Positions 18,836 through 26,810 of a stretch of DNA of 64,000 nucleotides are shown here, piece after piece. The stretch is from positions 1 through 64,000 of the forward strand of contig JAGCDO010000029.1 in the NCBI GenBank assembly GCA_017651265.1. The letters run 5' to 3'. The notes beneath the pieces were generated by a model. That model was not told where the DNA came from and did no database searches. It saw only the letters and a program-made list of their open reading frames with translations. Made by a program: the position numbers and the translations under genes. The DNA is from Prevotella sp. GTDB lineage: Bacteria > Bacteroidota > Bacteroidia > Bacteroidales > Bacteroidaceae. The stretch's first letter is position 1, and every line of letters begins with the position of its first letter.

Positions 18836-18863
18836 TTGTAGGGAGCTGTTTGTAAAACGGTGC

Positions 18864-18895
18864 CAAAGTTAGTATAAATATTCGAGAAACACAAC
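18864..18895 (-). promoter_or_regulatory. Promoter of the VTC-DUF4956-DUF2490-hydrolase operon
   Basis: On the minus strand GTTG, a 20-bp spacer and TAACTTTG match the Bacteroidota form, 29 bp before the VTC start. Confidence 0.6.
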
Positions 18896-19004
18896 TTTGA
18901 GAAGTGTTTTTTTACAATATTTACTTTTTTCGGTAAAAATAGTGTTTGTTTGATGATTTATTTGTACTTTTGCATCCGGATTAACAAAGAATGTACATTT
19001 GTTC

Positions 19005-20765
19005 ATGAAAACTGTTCTATTTATAACTATCTTATCGTTTCTTCTGTCGTCTGATGATTCCATGTCACTCGACATGAATAACGACCGTGCTGCTCTTGCA
19101 GCAACGATGACTGACGTACAGGCACCATCTGAGGATTCACTTCCGCTGATTACCATTACCACGCAGACACCACTGAATGCGCGGGAGAAGGTGGGGGCTA
19201 TGATGAAAACTGTTGGTTACGAGGGTGCCATCGGAATAAAGTTGCGCGGCAATAGTTCACTCAGCTTCAATCAGAAGAAATATACAATCGAGACCCGTAA
19301 CGAGAATGGTAAAGACAGCGTGGTGAGTCTGTTGGGACTGCCTGCTCATAGCAAATGGGTATTACTGGCTCCTTATAATGATATTTCCATGATGCGCGAT
19401 CCGCTGGCTTTCCAGCTGTGGCGCGATATGGGGCATTGGGGTCCGCGTACCGTGATGTGTGAACTGATGTTGGATGGCGAATACCGCGGCATCTATATCC
19501 TTGCTGAGGCTATCAAAAGGGGAGAGGAACGTGTTCCGATCAGTAAGCTGAAGAAGAGTGATGTGAGCGGACGAGAGCTGACAGGTGGTTACATGCTTCG
19601 TATCGATGCGTACGATGAGGATGATGTAACCTTTGCGTCGAAGATACCGGGCATCGGCGACGGCATCATGAACAGTCAGATTACATGGTCGATTATCTAT
19701 CCCAAGAAAGAGAACCTGCAGCCTGAGCAACTGGCATATATACAGAATTATGTGGATACTGTGGAACAGGTGATACAATCTGACTACTTTGCTGATCCCA
19801 AGAAAGGATATGCCCGCTATATCGATGTACCGTCGTTTGTTGACTATTTCATCCATTCAGAACTGAGTCTGAATGCCGACGGCTATAAGCGTAGTGCTTA
19901 CTTCTACAAAGAGAAACTGCATGCCGACGGCAGCGGAGGAAAACTGTGTGCGGGTCCGGTATGGGACTACAATCTGGCTTACGGTAACTGTAACTTCTGT
20001 AATGCAAACAACCTGGAAGCATGGTGCTTTGAAGGAGGAAACACCAACCCGACGCCTGCTTTCTGGCAACGGTTATTGCAGGATCCTGCCTTCCGTCGTG
20101 CCGTGAAAGAACGTTACTTCCAGCTGCGTAAGGATGTGCTGAGCAACCAACGACTCTTTCAGTATATCGACAATCATGCACATCTTCTGGCGAAAAGTGT
20201 TGATCATCACTTTGAGACATTCCCTGAACTGCTGGTAAGCGAAGAACGTAAACAGCAACTGGCTGAGCAGCAGAAGCAAATGGAGGAGATGCAGAAACAG
20301 TTTGAACAGATGCGTAGTCAAAGTCCGCAAGGTGGATTCCCTATGGGTGGATTCCCTATGGGTGGATTCCCACAAGGTGGCTTCCCGCAAGGCGGTTTCC
20401 CGATGGGCGGATTTCCACAAGGTGGTTTCCCACAAGGTGAATTACCACAGGGTGGATTCCCGCAAGGTGGCTTCCCGATGGGCGGTTTCCCCATGGGTGG
20501 TTTTCCAATGGGTGACTTCCAGCAGGGAGGCGGTGGTTTCCAGTTTGATGCCATCGGAATGTTTGCGGCCTACAGGGTAAGTAGCTACGATGAGGAGATC
20601 AAGATTCTGAAACAATGGTTATCTGACCGACTGGCCTTCCTGGACAAAAATATAGAGCGCTTCGACCGCGACTGGGAACCTCGAGTACAGGAATTGGTCG
20701 AGAGGAAGATGTCGTTCCCTGGATTTGGCGGCGGTTTCCCCGGTCCTTTTGGTCCTATGCAATAA
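19005..20765 (+). CDS. CotH-family spore-coat-like kinase with GGFPM/Q repeats
   Basis: A 586-aa exported protein (signal at residues 1-18) of the CotH family, atypical kinases first known from Bacillus spore coats and common in cellulosomal and Bacteroidota cell-surface proteins. Family features: KLRGNSSLSF near residue 75, the metal/ATP region SELSLNADGYKRSAYFYKE and GPVWDYNLAYGN. After a charged helix comes a run of 13 pentapeptides (20331-20525) rich in Gly, Phe and Pro, then a C-terminal helix. ATG 19005 is chosen over TTG 18999. A TACTTTTG -7 element is at 18965-18972. It is divergent from the VTC/DUF4956 operon. Confidence 0.85.
   Translation: MKTVLFITILSFLLSSDDSMSLDMNNDRAALAATMTDVQAPSEDSLPLITITTQTPLNAREKVGAMMKTVGYEGAIGIKLRGNSSLSFNQKKYTIETRNENGKDSVVSLLGLPAHSKWVLLAPYNDISMMRDPLAFQLWRDMGHWGPRTVMCELMLDGEYRGIYILAEAIKRGEERVPISKLKKSDVSGRELTGGYMLRIDAYDEDDVTFASKIPGIGDGIMNSQITWSIIYPKKENLQPEQLAYIQNYVDTVEQVIQSDYFADPKKGYARYIDVPSFVDYFIHSELSLNADGYKRSAYFYKEKLHADGSGGKLCAGPVWDYNLAYGNCNFCNANNLEAWCFEGGNTNPTPAFWQRLLQDPAFRRAVKERYFQLRKDVLSNQRLFQYIDNHAHLLAKSVDHHFETFPELLVSEERKQQLAEQQKQMEEMQKQFEQMRSQSPQGGFPMGGFPMGGFPQGGFPQGGFPMGGFPQGGFPQGELPQGGFPQGGFPMGGFPMGGFPMGDFQQGGGGFQFDAIGMFAAYRVSSYDEEIKILKQWLSDRLAFLDKNIERFDRDWEPRVQELVERKMSFPGFGGGFPGPFGPMQ
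20331..20525 (+). repeat. 15-bp coding repeats, 13 GGFPM/Q pentapeptides
   Basis: Thirteen 15-bp units encode GGFPM or GGFPQ (variants GELPQ and GDFQQ) inside the CotH-like protein. The repeat is in frame, low in complexity and likely to vary in copy number between strains. Confidence 0.9.
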
Positions 20766-20804
20766 CCTAATAATTAATTTACCGCCGAATACGGAAACTG
20801 AAGA

Positions 20805-21308
20805 TTGAAAAGGACTATCAGAGAGGCGAAAGCTACGGACATGTCCGATATTATGCAGGTGATGGAAGAGGCTAAGGCCATCATGCGACAGTCGGGCAAC
20901 AGACATCAATGGGCTGATGGCTATCCGTCGGAGGCGGTTATTGCATCTGATATGGAGAAACATGGGGGCTTTGTGATGGAAGAGGAAGGTAGGATAGTAG
21001 CTTACTTTGCGTTCCTGCTGTCGCCGGAGCCTACCTATGCGAGAATTTACGAGGGGGCGTGGATAGATGATACCCTTCCGTATCATGTAATTCATCGGAT
21101 TGCCAGTGTTCCGAATGTGCATGGAATCTTCAAGAGCATCATGGATTTCTGCTTTTCAAAGGAGAGGAATATCCGTATTGATACGCACAGAGACAACCTT
21201 ATTATGCAGCATAACATCCTGAAGCATGGCTTCACTTATTGTGGCATCATTTATTTGGCATCGAGAGACGAGAGACTGGCGTATCAAAAGAAAGAACAAT
21301 TACCCTAG
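20805..21308 (+). CDS. GNAT family N-acetyltransferase
   Basis: A 167-aa GNAT protein. The start is taken as TTG 20805 because the first beta strand of the fold (TIREAKATDMSDIMQV) begins there and the next ATG would remove it. Strand beta4/5 (GRIVAYFAFLL) and the IRIDTHRDNLIMQHNILKHGFTYCGIIY tail fit the family; the acetyl-CoA loop is degenerate (VPNVHGIFKS). Substrate unknown. It overlaps the convergent ZIP gene by 9 bp. Confidence 0.78.
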   Translation: MKRTIREAKATDMSDIMQVMEEAKAIMRQSGNRHQWADGYPSEAVIASDMEKHGGFVMEEEGRIVAYFAFLLSPEPTYARIYEGAWIDDTLPYHVIHRIASVPNVHGIFKSIMDFCFSKERNIRIDTHRDNLIMQHNILKHGFTYCGIIYLASRDERLAYQKKEQLP

Positions 21309-22082
21309 AACCACGTCGAGTACCATCATGAGGACAAAGCCGATGGCGAAGCCGATGGTGCTGAGGTTGGAGTGCTGACCGCTGGAGGCTTCGGGAATGA
21401 GTTCCTCGACAACTACGTAGAACATGGCTCCTGCGGCGAAGGTGAGCATGTAGGGGAGAATGGGCATGAGCAGCGAGGCGAGTAACAAAACGGACAAGGC
21501 TCCGATGGGCTCTACGGCTCCGCTGAGAGAACCTATGAAAAACGACTTCCATCTGGAATTGCCTGCTGCCCGCATGGGCATGGAGATAATGGCACCCTCG
21601 GGCACATTCTGGATAGCAATACCCAATGATACGGCAATAGCACTGGCCAACGAGATGTTCGACAATCCGTTTTCTGCTCCTGCAAACACTATGCCGACGG
21701 CCATTCCTTCGGGTAGGTTATGAATGGTTACAGCCAAGGCCAGCATGGCGGTCTTGGAGAGGTGTGAGCGCATTCCTTCAGGCTTATCGGTACCGATATG
21801 CAGGTGGGGCGTAAGTTCATCGATAAGTAGCAGGAACCCCATTCCCAACAGGAAGCCGATGGCTGCAGGCATGACCGACCACGCTCCTTTCGCCTCTTCC
21901 ATCTCCATGGCAGGGATGAGCAACGACCAGACAGAGGCGGCTACCATCACGCCTGATGCAAACCCTAACAATGATTTCTGTAGGCGCAAAGGCATATCGT
22001 CCTTCATCAGGAAGACGAAGGCAGAGCCGAGCATGGTACCCAGCAACGGAATCAATAAGCCAATAACCAGTGTTGTTATCAT
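21300..22082 (-). CDS. ZIP family divalent metal transporter
   Basis: A 260-aa polytopic ZIP-type transporter, likely importing zinc or another divalent ion. The metal-binding helices carry HNLPEG and QNVPEG, the hallmark pair of ZupT/ZIP proteins. Eight membrane segments can be drawn. The His-containing loop (ELTPHLHIG) between helices 3 and 4 is short. A perfect promoter lies at 22119-22150. Confidence 0.88.
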   Translation of the reverse strand: MITTLVIGLLIPLLGTMLGSAFVFLMKDDMPLRLQKSLLGFASGVMVAASVWSLLIPAMEMEEAKGAWSVMPAAIGFLLGMGFLLLIDELTPHLHIGTDKPEGMRSHLSKTAMLALAVTIHNLPEGMAVGIVFAGAENGLSNISLASAIAVSLGIAIQNVPEGAIISMPMRAAGNSRWKSFFIGSLSGAVEPIGALSVLLLASLLMPILPYMLTFAAGAMFYVVVEELIPEASSGQHSNLSTIGFAIGFVLMMVLDVVLG

Positions 22083-22118
22083 ACTTCGACAATGTTACCA
22101 TGCATTGTACATGCAGTG

Positions 22119-22150
22119 CAAAGATACGAAGAAATACCTGAAGAACCAAA
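22119..22150 (-). promoter_or_regulatory. ZIP transporter promoter
   Basis: Minus-strand TTTG, 20-bp spacer, TATCTTTG; 36 bp before the ZIP start. Confidence 0.75.
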
Positions 22151-22159
22151 CAATTAGTC

Positions 22160-22825
22160 CTATACTTTACGACGAGCCCTGAAATACAGCATGGCTCCCT
22201 CAATATGGAAGTCGAGAATGTCGTAATACGGCTCCAGTCGGCTGCGCACGTCATCTGCCGTGTCAAATGGTGGTGTGAACCACCCCATGCGCGTCATGAC
22301 AGTCTTGGCGAGCCAATCGGCCACCTTCTGTTCACCAGCAATATAGAAACAAGCTAATAGTCCGCCACCTGGCTTCAACGTCCGGCGGATCTCGGCATAC
22401 GCCTTATCCTTATCGGGAAAAACATGGAGTCCATTCATGCAGAGCACCTTGTCGAACGTTTCGTCGGCATAGGGCAGAGCCCCCACGTCGCCCTGTACGG
22501 TCTTGATATGAGTAATGCCCGCCTCGCGGAATCTTTGTTCTGCCTGTTCGAGCATGTCTTGACTGTAATCAAGACAAGTAATGTCGGCCTGCGTCATGCG
22601 TTGGTATTTCGCAGTGGTAAACACGGCTGTGCCAACGGGAACATCAAGTAGCTTTCCTGAGAAATCATCAGGAATCCACGAAAGAACCCTTCGGGCTATC
22701 TCATTATCATCGACACCGCCCCAGAGCAGGTTGAAATACAGACGACTCCACCATTTGCCCTGTGTGATAGCGTCGTCGTAGAAATGTTTGCTGAACTTGT
22801 ACGATTTTTTAATCTTGTCTGCCAT
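22160..22825 (-). CDS. Class I SAM-dependent methyltransferase
   Basis: A 221-aa methyltransferase of the UbiE/Methyltransf_11 kind. Motif I reads LLDVPVGTAVF (usual form LDVGCGTG), motif II is ITCLDYSQDML, and the post-motif segment is LKPGGGLLACFYIAG. Substrate unknown. A minus-strand TACCTTTG is at 22854-22861. Confidence 0.8.
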   Translation of the reverse strand: MADKIKKSYKFSKHFYDDAITQGKWWSRLYFNLLWGGVDDNEIARRVLSWIPDDFSGKLLDVPVGTAVFTTAKYQRMTQADITCLDYSQDMLEQAEQRFREAGITHIKTVQGDVGALPYADETFDKVLCMNGLHVFPDKDKAYAEIRRTLKPGGGLLACFYIAGEQKVADWLAKTVMTRMGWFTPPFDTADDVRSRLEPYYDILDFHIEGAMLYFRARRKV

Positions 22826-22891
22826 ATATCTTTTAAATCTTCTAATCTGGGTGCAAAGGTAAGGGAAAAGGTATGCAACCAGGTTGCAAAT

Positions 22892-23179
22892 TTACGATGA
22901 AGCACTTGAAGGCTTGGCAATCTCTGCCTGGAAGTTGGCTGCGGTAAGTGTTTTCTGAATAGCCTCTACGTTTGTTTTCTTCGCATCATAGCTAACGCAT
23001 ACCGACTGACTCTCCAGATTTACCTTCACTTCACTAACTGCCTCATTGGCCTTCAGTGCGTTTTCAACTCGTTTTGCACAATTCTCGCAGTGCATGTTAC
23101 TAATCGTGAACTTTACATTCTCTGCCATCACATTCATGGCGAACAATCCGGCAAACATCATTAATACAATCTTTTTCAT
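22892..23179 (-). CDS. Exported heavy-metal-associated (HMA) domain protein
   Basis: A 95-aa protein: signal peptide MKKIVLMMFAGLFAMNVMA followed by one HMA domain with the metal-binding MHCENC motif. It probably handles copper or a similar soft metal in the periplasm. No transporter is adjacent, but a permease with its own HMA domain is encoded at 42381-43601. Confidence 0.82.
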   Translation of the reverse strand: MKKIVLMMFAGLFAMNVMAENVKFTISNMHCENCAKRVENALKANEAVSEVKVNLESQSVCVSYDAKKTNVEAIQKTLTAANFQAEIAKPSSASS

Positions 23180-23271
23180 TCTTTTTTTTTGATTCTTTAA
23201 AATGGTGGCTGATCGTTATGACCAACCACCGGCAAAAACTAAACAAATACTATATGAACTACTGTCTGTGT

Positions 23272-23766
23272 TTACAAAGCTGGGGTGATGGCGGCAATCC
23301 AGGCATCGATGCGTGAATCGGTCTTGTCATCCTCGTTCACATCATCGAGAGGCAGGCCGATGAACTTTCCGTCAACAATAGCTTCCGAATCGTCGAAGGT
23401 ATAGCCGTATGTCTCCACGGAACCGATGAAGGTGGCGCCGCTCTCCTTAATACCATTATATAATTCACCGATACCACCCACGAAGGTGTCGCTATACGAC
23501 TCACAGTCGCCGCAGCCAAACAGGGCGATGGTCTTATCGGAAAGATCAGCATCCTGCAGCACCCTCAGACCGTCGTACCAGTCATCCTGCAGTTCTCCTG
23601 CACCCCATGTTGAGGTGCCGAGAATGAGGTTTTTGTTGTTACTTACCACGTCGGTTGTGAGGTCTTGCACGTTGATGACCTCACAACCTAACTTCTGAGC
23701 TATCTTCTCTGCGATAGCCTCGCAGGTTCCAGTTGAGGAACCATAAACTACAATCGTTGCATTCAT
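23272..23766 (-). CDS. fldA: Flavodoxin
   Basis: A 164-aa long-chain flavodoxin, an FMN electron carrier. The FMN phosphate loop is YGSSTGTCE (residues 8-16), the 50s loop GTSTWGAGELQDDW and the 90s loop FGCGDCESYSDTF. The frame stays open upstream to 23898, but ATG 23766 aligns with the flavodoxin N-terminus (MNATIVVYGSSTG). A minus-strand promoter (ATTG, N20, TACCTTTG) is at 23807-23838. Confidence 0.92.
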   Translation of the reverse strand: MNATIVVYGSSTGTCEAIAEKIAQKLGCEVINVQDLTTDVVSNNKNLILGTSTWGAGELQDDWYDGLRVLQDADLSDKTIALFGCGDCESYSDTFVGGIGELYNGIKESGATFIGSVETYGYTFDDSEAIVDGKFIGLPLDDVNEDDKTDSRIDAWIAAITPAL

Positions 23767-23806
23767 TATTATTATATGACTAAAAAAGACTTTAAAAAGC
23801 ACGGTG

Positions 23807-23838
23807 CAAAGGTATGGCGAAAAAAGGAAGTGCGCAAT
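23807..23838 (-). promoter_or_regulatory. Flavodoxin promoter
   Basis: Minus-strand ATTG, 20-bp spacer, TACCTTTG, 40 bp before the flavodoxin ATG. It supports the shorter gene model. Confidence 0.65.
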
Positions 23839-23857
23839 ACCTAAAAATGAGTGTTTT

Positions 23858-23889
23858 TTTGGAAGATTCCGCAACTCTTTGTACTTTTG
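23858..23889 (+). promoter_or_regulatory. Promoter of the Ntn-type amide hydrolase gene
   Basis: TTTG (23858-23861), 20-bp spacer, TACTTTTG (23882-23889), 33 bp before the start. Confidence 0.75.
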
Positions 23890-23922
23890 TAGCGTCAAAT
23901 ATTCATTACTGATAAAAAAACA

Positions 23923-24990
23923 ATGAAGAAAGTATTAAAGATTGCGTTGTTTAGCGTGTTGGGATTGGTTGTTGTAGCCGGAGTGTTGATGTGGATAGAG
24001 TTCGGACCGCTGGTAAAAGGAGCCATGTCGTGCGAGAAGCTCGATGAAGGTCTGTACTATATGGAGTACGAGGGCGACGACGGGTTTGCTGGTCTGATAG
24101 AACGGGGCGGCTTTGAGAATGCCGACCAGCTGGCAGGCTATGCCATGGAGTTCCTCTCGAGAGGTCATTACAAGCCGGAGGTGAAGACCTCAGCCAATGG
24201 CTACGGCTGCTCGGCCATTACTGCCAAAACGCCTAAGGGCAATGTCCTGATGGGGCGTAACTTTGACTTCCCTTCTGCAACAGGTATTGTGCTTCACACG
24301 ATTCCCAAGCAAGGCTACGAGTCGATCACTACATTTAATGTGGAGTTCTACGGATTCGGTGATGACTTCAAACCGGAGGGATTCAAAAACCAATATATGT
24401 GTCTCACGGGTTTGTTCTTCGCGCTCGACGGTATCAATGAGAAAGGTCTTGCCATTGCCGATCTGATGGCAGGCGACTCGATAGAGACGCATCAGCGCAC
24501 CCGTAAGCCCGACCTTACCACAACGACGGCCATAAACTATATGCTGAAGAATGCAGCCAACGTACACGAGGCGTTGGAACTGCTGGGCAGGATAGACATG
24601 CACTCTGACATCGGTTCTGCTCATCACTATGCCATTGCTGATGCTTCAGGAAGAAGTGTGGTGGTGGAATATGTGAATAACAAGATGGTAGTGACAGAAT
24701 CGCCGGCCGTGACCAACCATTATCTATGCGAGGAGAAGCATAATGTAGGACTGGTTGAGGGTGATGACCGCTACGACCGTCTTTGCGACCAGTATAGTAA
24801 GTCGGGTGGTGTGATGAGTGAGAAGCAACTCACCAAGGCCATCGAGGATGTGTCGCAATCACAGAAAGAGGGTTTCTTAGGTACAGCCTGGACGATGGTG
24901 ATGGATCTGAAGAATCCGTCGGTAACCTACTACTCCCGTCGGCATTTCAACAAACCGTTCCACTTTAAACTTTCGCGTTCCAATAAATAA
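23923..24990 (+). CDS. Linear amide C-N hydrolase (Ntn / choloylglycine hydrolase-like)
   Basis: A 355-aa Ntn hydrolase anchored by an N-terminal helix (residues 5-27). The likely nucleophile is Cys96 in GYGCSAI, followed by GRNFDF (Arg112, Asp115), the typical pattern of the choloylglycine hydrolase / acyl-transferase superfamily. Such enzymes cleave linear amides such as acylated amino acids or bile salts; the substrate here is unknown. Cys96 would have to be exposed by removal of the preceding segment. Confidence 0.8.
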   Translation: MKKVLKIALFSVLGLVVVAGVLMWIEFGPLVKGAMSCEKLDEGLYYMEYEGDDGFAGLIERGGFENADQLAGYAMEFLSRGHYKPEVKTSANGYGCSAITAKTPKGNVLMGRNFDFPSATGIVLHTIPKQGYESITTFNVEFYGFGDDFKPEGFKNQYMCLTGLFFALDGINEKGLAIADLMAGDSIETHQRTRKPDLTTTTAINYMLKNAANVHEALELLGRIDMHSDIGSAHHYAIADASGRSVVVEYVNNKMVVTESPAVTNHYLCEEKHNVGLVEGDDRYDRLCDQYSKSGGVMSEKQLTKAIEDVSQSQKEGFLGTAWTMVMDLKNPSVTYYSRRHFNKPFHFKLSRSNK

Positions 24991-25053
24991 AGGTATAACT
25001 GCATCATCATGTTTTTCTGAAAGCATGGGAAGATAATAGGTTAAATGAATGAT

Positions 25054-25944
25054 CTACCCTTGCTTTATTGCATCCTTGATTTGTGCCATGTTGCTACGCG
25101 AGACGGGGAGTGATTCGTGGCAGTACTTGATGAGCAACTGGGTGGAGCCGGAATGTGAGATGATTTGCTCTACCTGACCAAGGTTTGCCAGGAAGGCGCG
25201 ATGGCAGCGGACAATCATCGGATAGTCCTTCAGCGTTTCCTCCATCTGTTTCATAGTGGCACGAAGCATGTCTGTACGAACCTGTCCGTCGCGCAGATGG
25301 CAGATCTTGACATAGTTGCCAACGGCCTCAATAAATAATAGGTAGGAGATCTGGATCGTCACAGATTCGTTGGTTGTGCCGGTGAGTTTTAGCTCCTGCT
25401 GGAGTGGTTTCTCGTTAGCCTTCTCTACTTCGTGCGGCAAAAACAGCTCCGGCTCTTGCTTCTTCTTCAGTTCTTCGTTCAGCAGTTTAGTTTCTTCCAA
25501 TTCCATCGCCAGATACTTGTTACGGAACTTGAAGCGCCAGTAGAGTCCGATAGCGAAGGAAAGGAAGGCAATAATTGCCAGTGTTTCAAGATAGTTGCTC
25601 AGCGAGAACTGATTACTCTCCACAAGACTGCTCATCATAAAGTGGCGATAAAGGCAGATAAACAGTGCCACTAAGGGAGTATTGATGAGCTGAAAGCGCA
25701 GATTGCGACTGATGATATAGTTGATGCCACGTTCATAGGAGCGAGGCATGTGTACCGTGTATCGCAGAATGACCTCTGTTATGAAACAGCTGAATAAGCC
25801 CAACACAAAAAGACATAGCAGATGAAGATAGGATTGCCATTGCCCAGCTTCGAGTCCGAAGGGCTTGAAGATGGCAATCGCCAGAATCATGAAAGCTGTA
25901 CTGATGAAACGAATGCTGATGGTTTCTTTGTGACTATTGTTCAT
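25054..25944 (-). CDS. LytTR-domain transcription regulator with membrane N-terminus
   Basis: A 296-aa regulator: four hydrophobic segments in residues 10-150, a coiled linker (about 145-175) and a C-terminal LytTR DNA-binding domain (about 190-292, including VTIQISYLLFIEAVGNYVKI and MIVRCHRAFLANLGQVEQI). No receiver domain, so it may sense a membrane signal directly. It is divergent from the LiaF-like/receptor operon. A 9-bp match to the LytTR consensus lies in the shared intergenic region, and a near copy precedes the paralogous receptor at 35406. A minus-strand TAACTTTG is at 26027-26034. Confidence 0.85.
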   Translation of the reverse strand: MNNSHKETISIRFISTAFMILAIAIFKPFGLEAGQWQSYLHLLCLFVLGLFSCFITEVILRYTVHMPRSYERGINYIISRNLRFQLINTPLVALFICLYRHFMMSSLVESNQFSLSNYLETLAIIAFLSFAIGLYWRFKFRNKYLAMELEETKLLNEELKKKQEPELFLPHEVEKANEKPLQQELKLTGTTNESVTIQISYLLFIEAVGNYVKICHLRDGQVRTDMLRATMKQMEETLKDYPMIVRCHRAFLANLGQVEQIISHSGSTQLLIKYCHESLPVSRSNMAQIKDAIKQG

Positions 25945-26119
25945 ATGTCGGCAAAACTGCGATTACATGAGTGCCAATATGCTCGCATGATTGGTCGAGC
26001 GTGAGCAGGTTCGCAGCTTCAATCCACAAAGTTACAATATATAAATGAAAAGTGAAGTGAAAAAAGTGGAAAATTTGCTCCCGCTCGTCACTTTTTATAC
26101 ATTTTGTCCCATATTCTTG

Positions 26120-26148
26120 ACCGTTCGTCACAAACTCATGCAGTATAT
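26120..26148 (+). promoter_or_regulatory. Candidate LytTR-regulator binding site
   Basis: ACCGTTCGT (26120-26128) fully fits the LytTR consensus [TA][AC][CA]GTTN[AG][TG]. A weaker second half, GCAGTATAT, starts 20 bp later. The pair ends 8 bp before the -33 element of the 26223 operon, where an activator would bind. Confidence 0.55.
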
Positions 26149-26156
26149 CCCAGATA

Positions 26157-26188
26157 TTTGGAAGGATAAATCATGAAGCCTACCTTTG
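26157..26188 (+). promoter_or_regulatory. Promoter of the LiaF-like / receptor operon
   Basis: TTTG (26157-26160), 20-bp spacer, TACCTTTG (26181-26188), 34 bp before the start. Confidence 0.8.
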
Positions 26189-26222
26189 CACTCAGAAATC
26201 ATAAAATAAACTGAATAGAGAA

Positions 26223-26795
26223 ATGAAAACGAACATGAAACCAAGAACGGTTATCGGTATTCTTTTTGTTGTAGCCGGTCTGTTGAAACTCGCTACGTTG
26301 TGGGGTATTCTCCATTGGAGTTGGTTTGAAACGATGTCGGAAGGCCCATGGACCATGTATTTTTGTATCTTCATATTATTATATGTGGGTGTACATCTGA
26401 TCATCGAAAGCTACCGTCGCGACCCCGATCAGTGGCTACAGCGCCCCTTACCCATCGGCGAAGACGGCAAGCGCATCTGTTGCTCAGTGCACTACGGCGG
26501 TGACGAGTACGTCTATCGCGGCGAGACGTTCCATGGTGCCCGTCTCGATGCTTTCTGCGGCGGCATCCGAATGGATCTGCGCGAGGCTGTCATCACAGAA
26601 GATGAGGAGATCGACATCCATACGTTCTGTGGCGGCATCGAGCTGTTTGTGCCCACTCACGTCAATATCGATGTGAAGAGCCGTAGCTTCATCGGCGGTG
26701 TTGGTAATCATGTCTTACATACCGCTGACAAGAAGGCCCCAACCATCCATATCGTCGCCAGCAATTTCCTTGGTGGCGTGGATATCAAGAATTGA
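26223..26795 (+). CDS. LiaF-like membrane protein with beta-helical C-terminus
   Basis: A 190-aa protein with two N-terminal membrane helices (about 10-30 and 43-63) and a C-terminal domain built from repeated FCGGIRMDL, FCGGIELFV and FLGGVDIK-like turns, as in LiaF / cell-wall-active antibiotic response proteins. In Firmicutes LiaF restrains a cell-envelope stress sensor. Here the gene lies between a LytTR regulator and a barrel receptor, so a role in envelope signalling is possible. Confidence 0.72.
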   Translation: MKTNMKPRTVIGILFVVAGLLKLATLWGILHWSWFETMSEGPWTMYFCIFILLYVGVHLIIESYRRDPDQWLQRPLPIGEDGKRICCSVHYGGDEYVYRGETFHGARLDAFCGGIRMDLREAVITEDEEIDIHTFCGGIELFVPTHVNIDVKSRSFIGGVGNHVLHTADKKAPTIHIVASNFLGGVDIKN

Positions 26796-26810
26796 GAAAT
26801 AAAGACAAAT

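Noticed and set aside
20302-20580. Alternative open frames over the GGFPM/Q repeats on both strands
   Set aside because: They arise from the in-frame 15-bp repeat; only the CotH frame has a signal peptide and family motifs.
23767-23898. Longer flavodoxin with a 44-residue N-terminal extension
   Set aside because: The promoter at 23807-23838 lies inside it and flavodoxins begin at MNATIVVYGSSTG.
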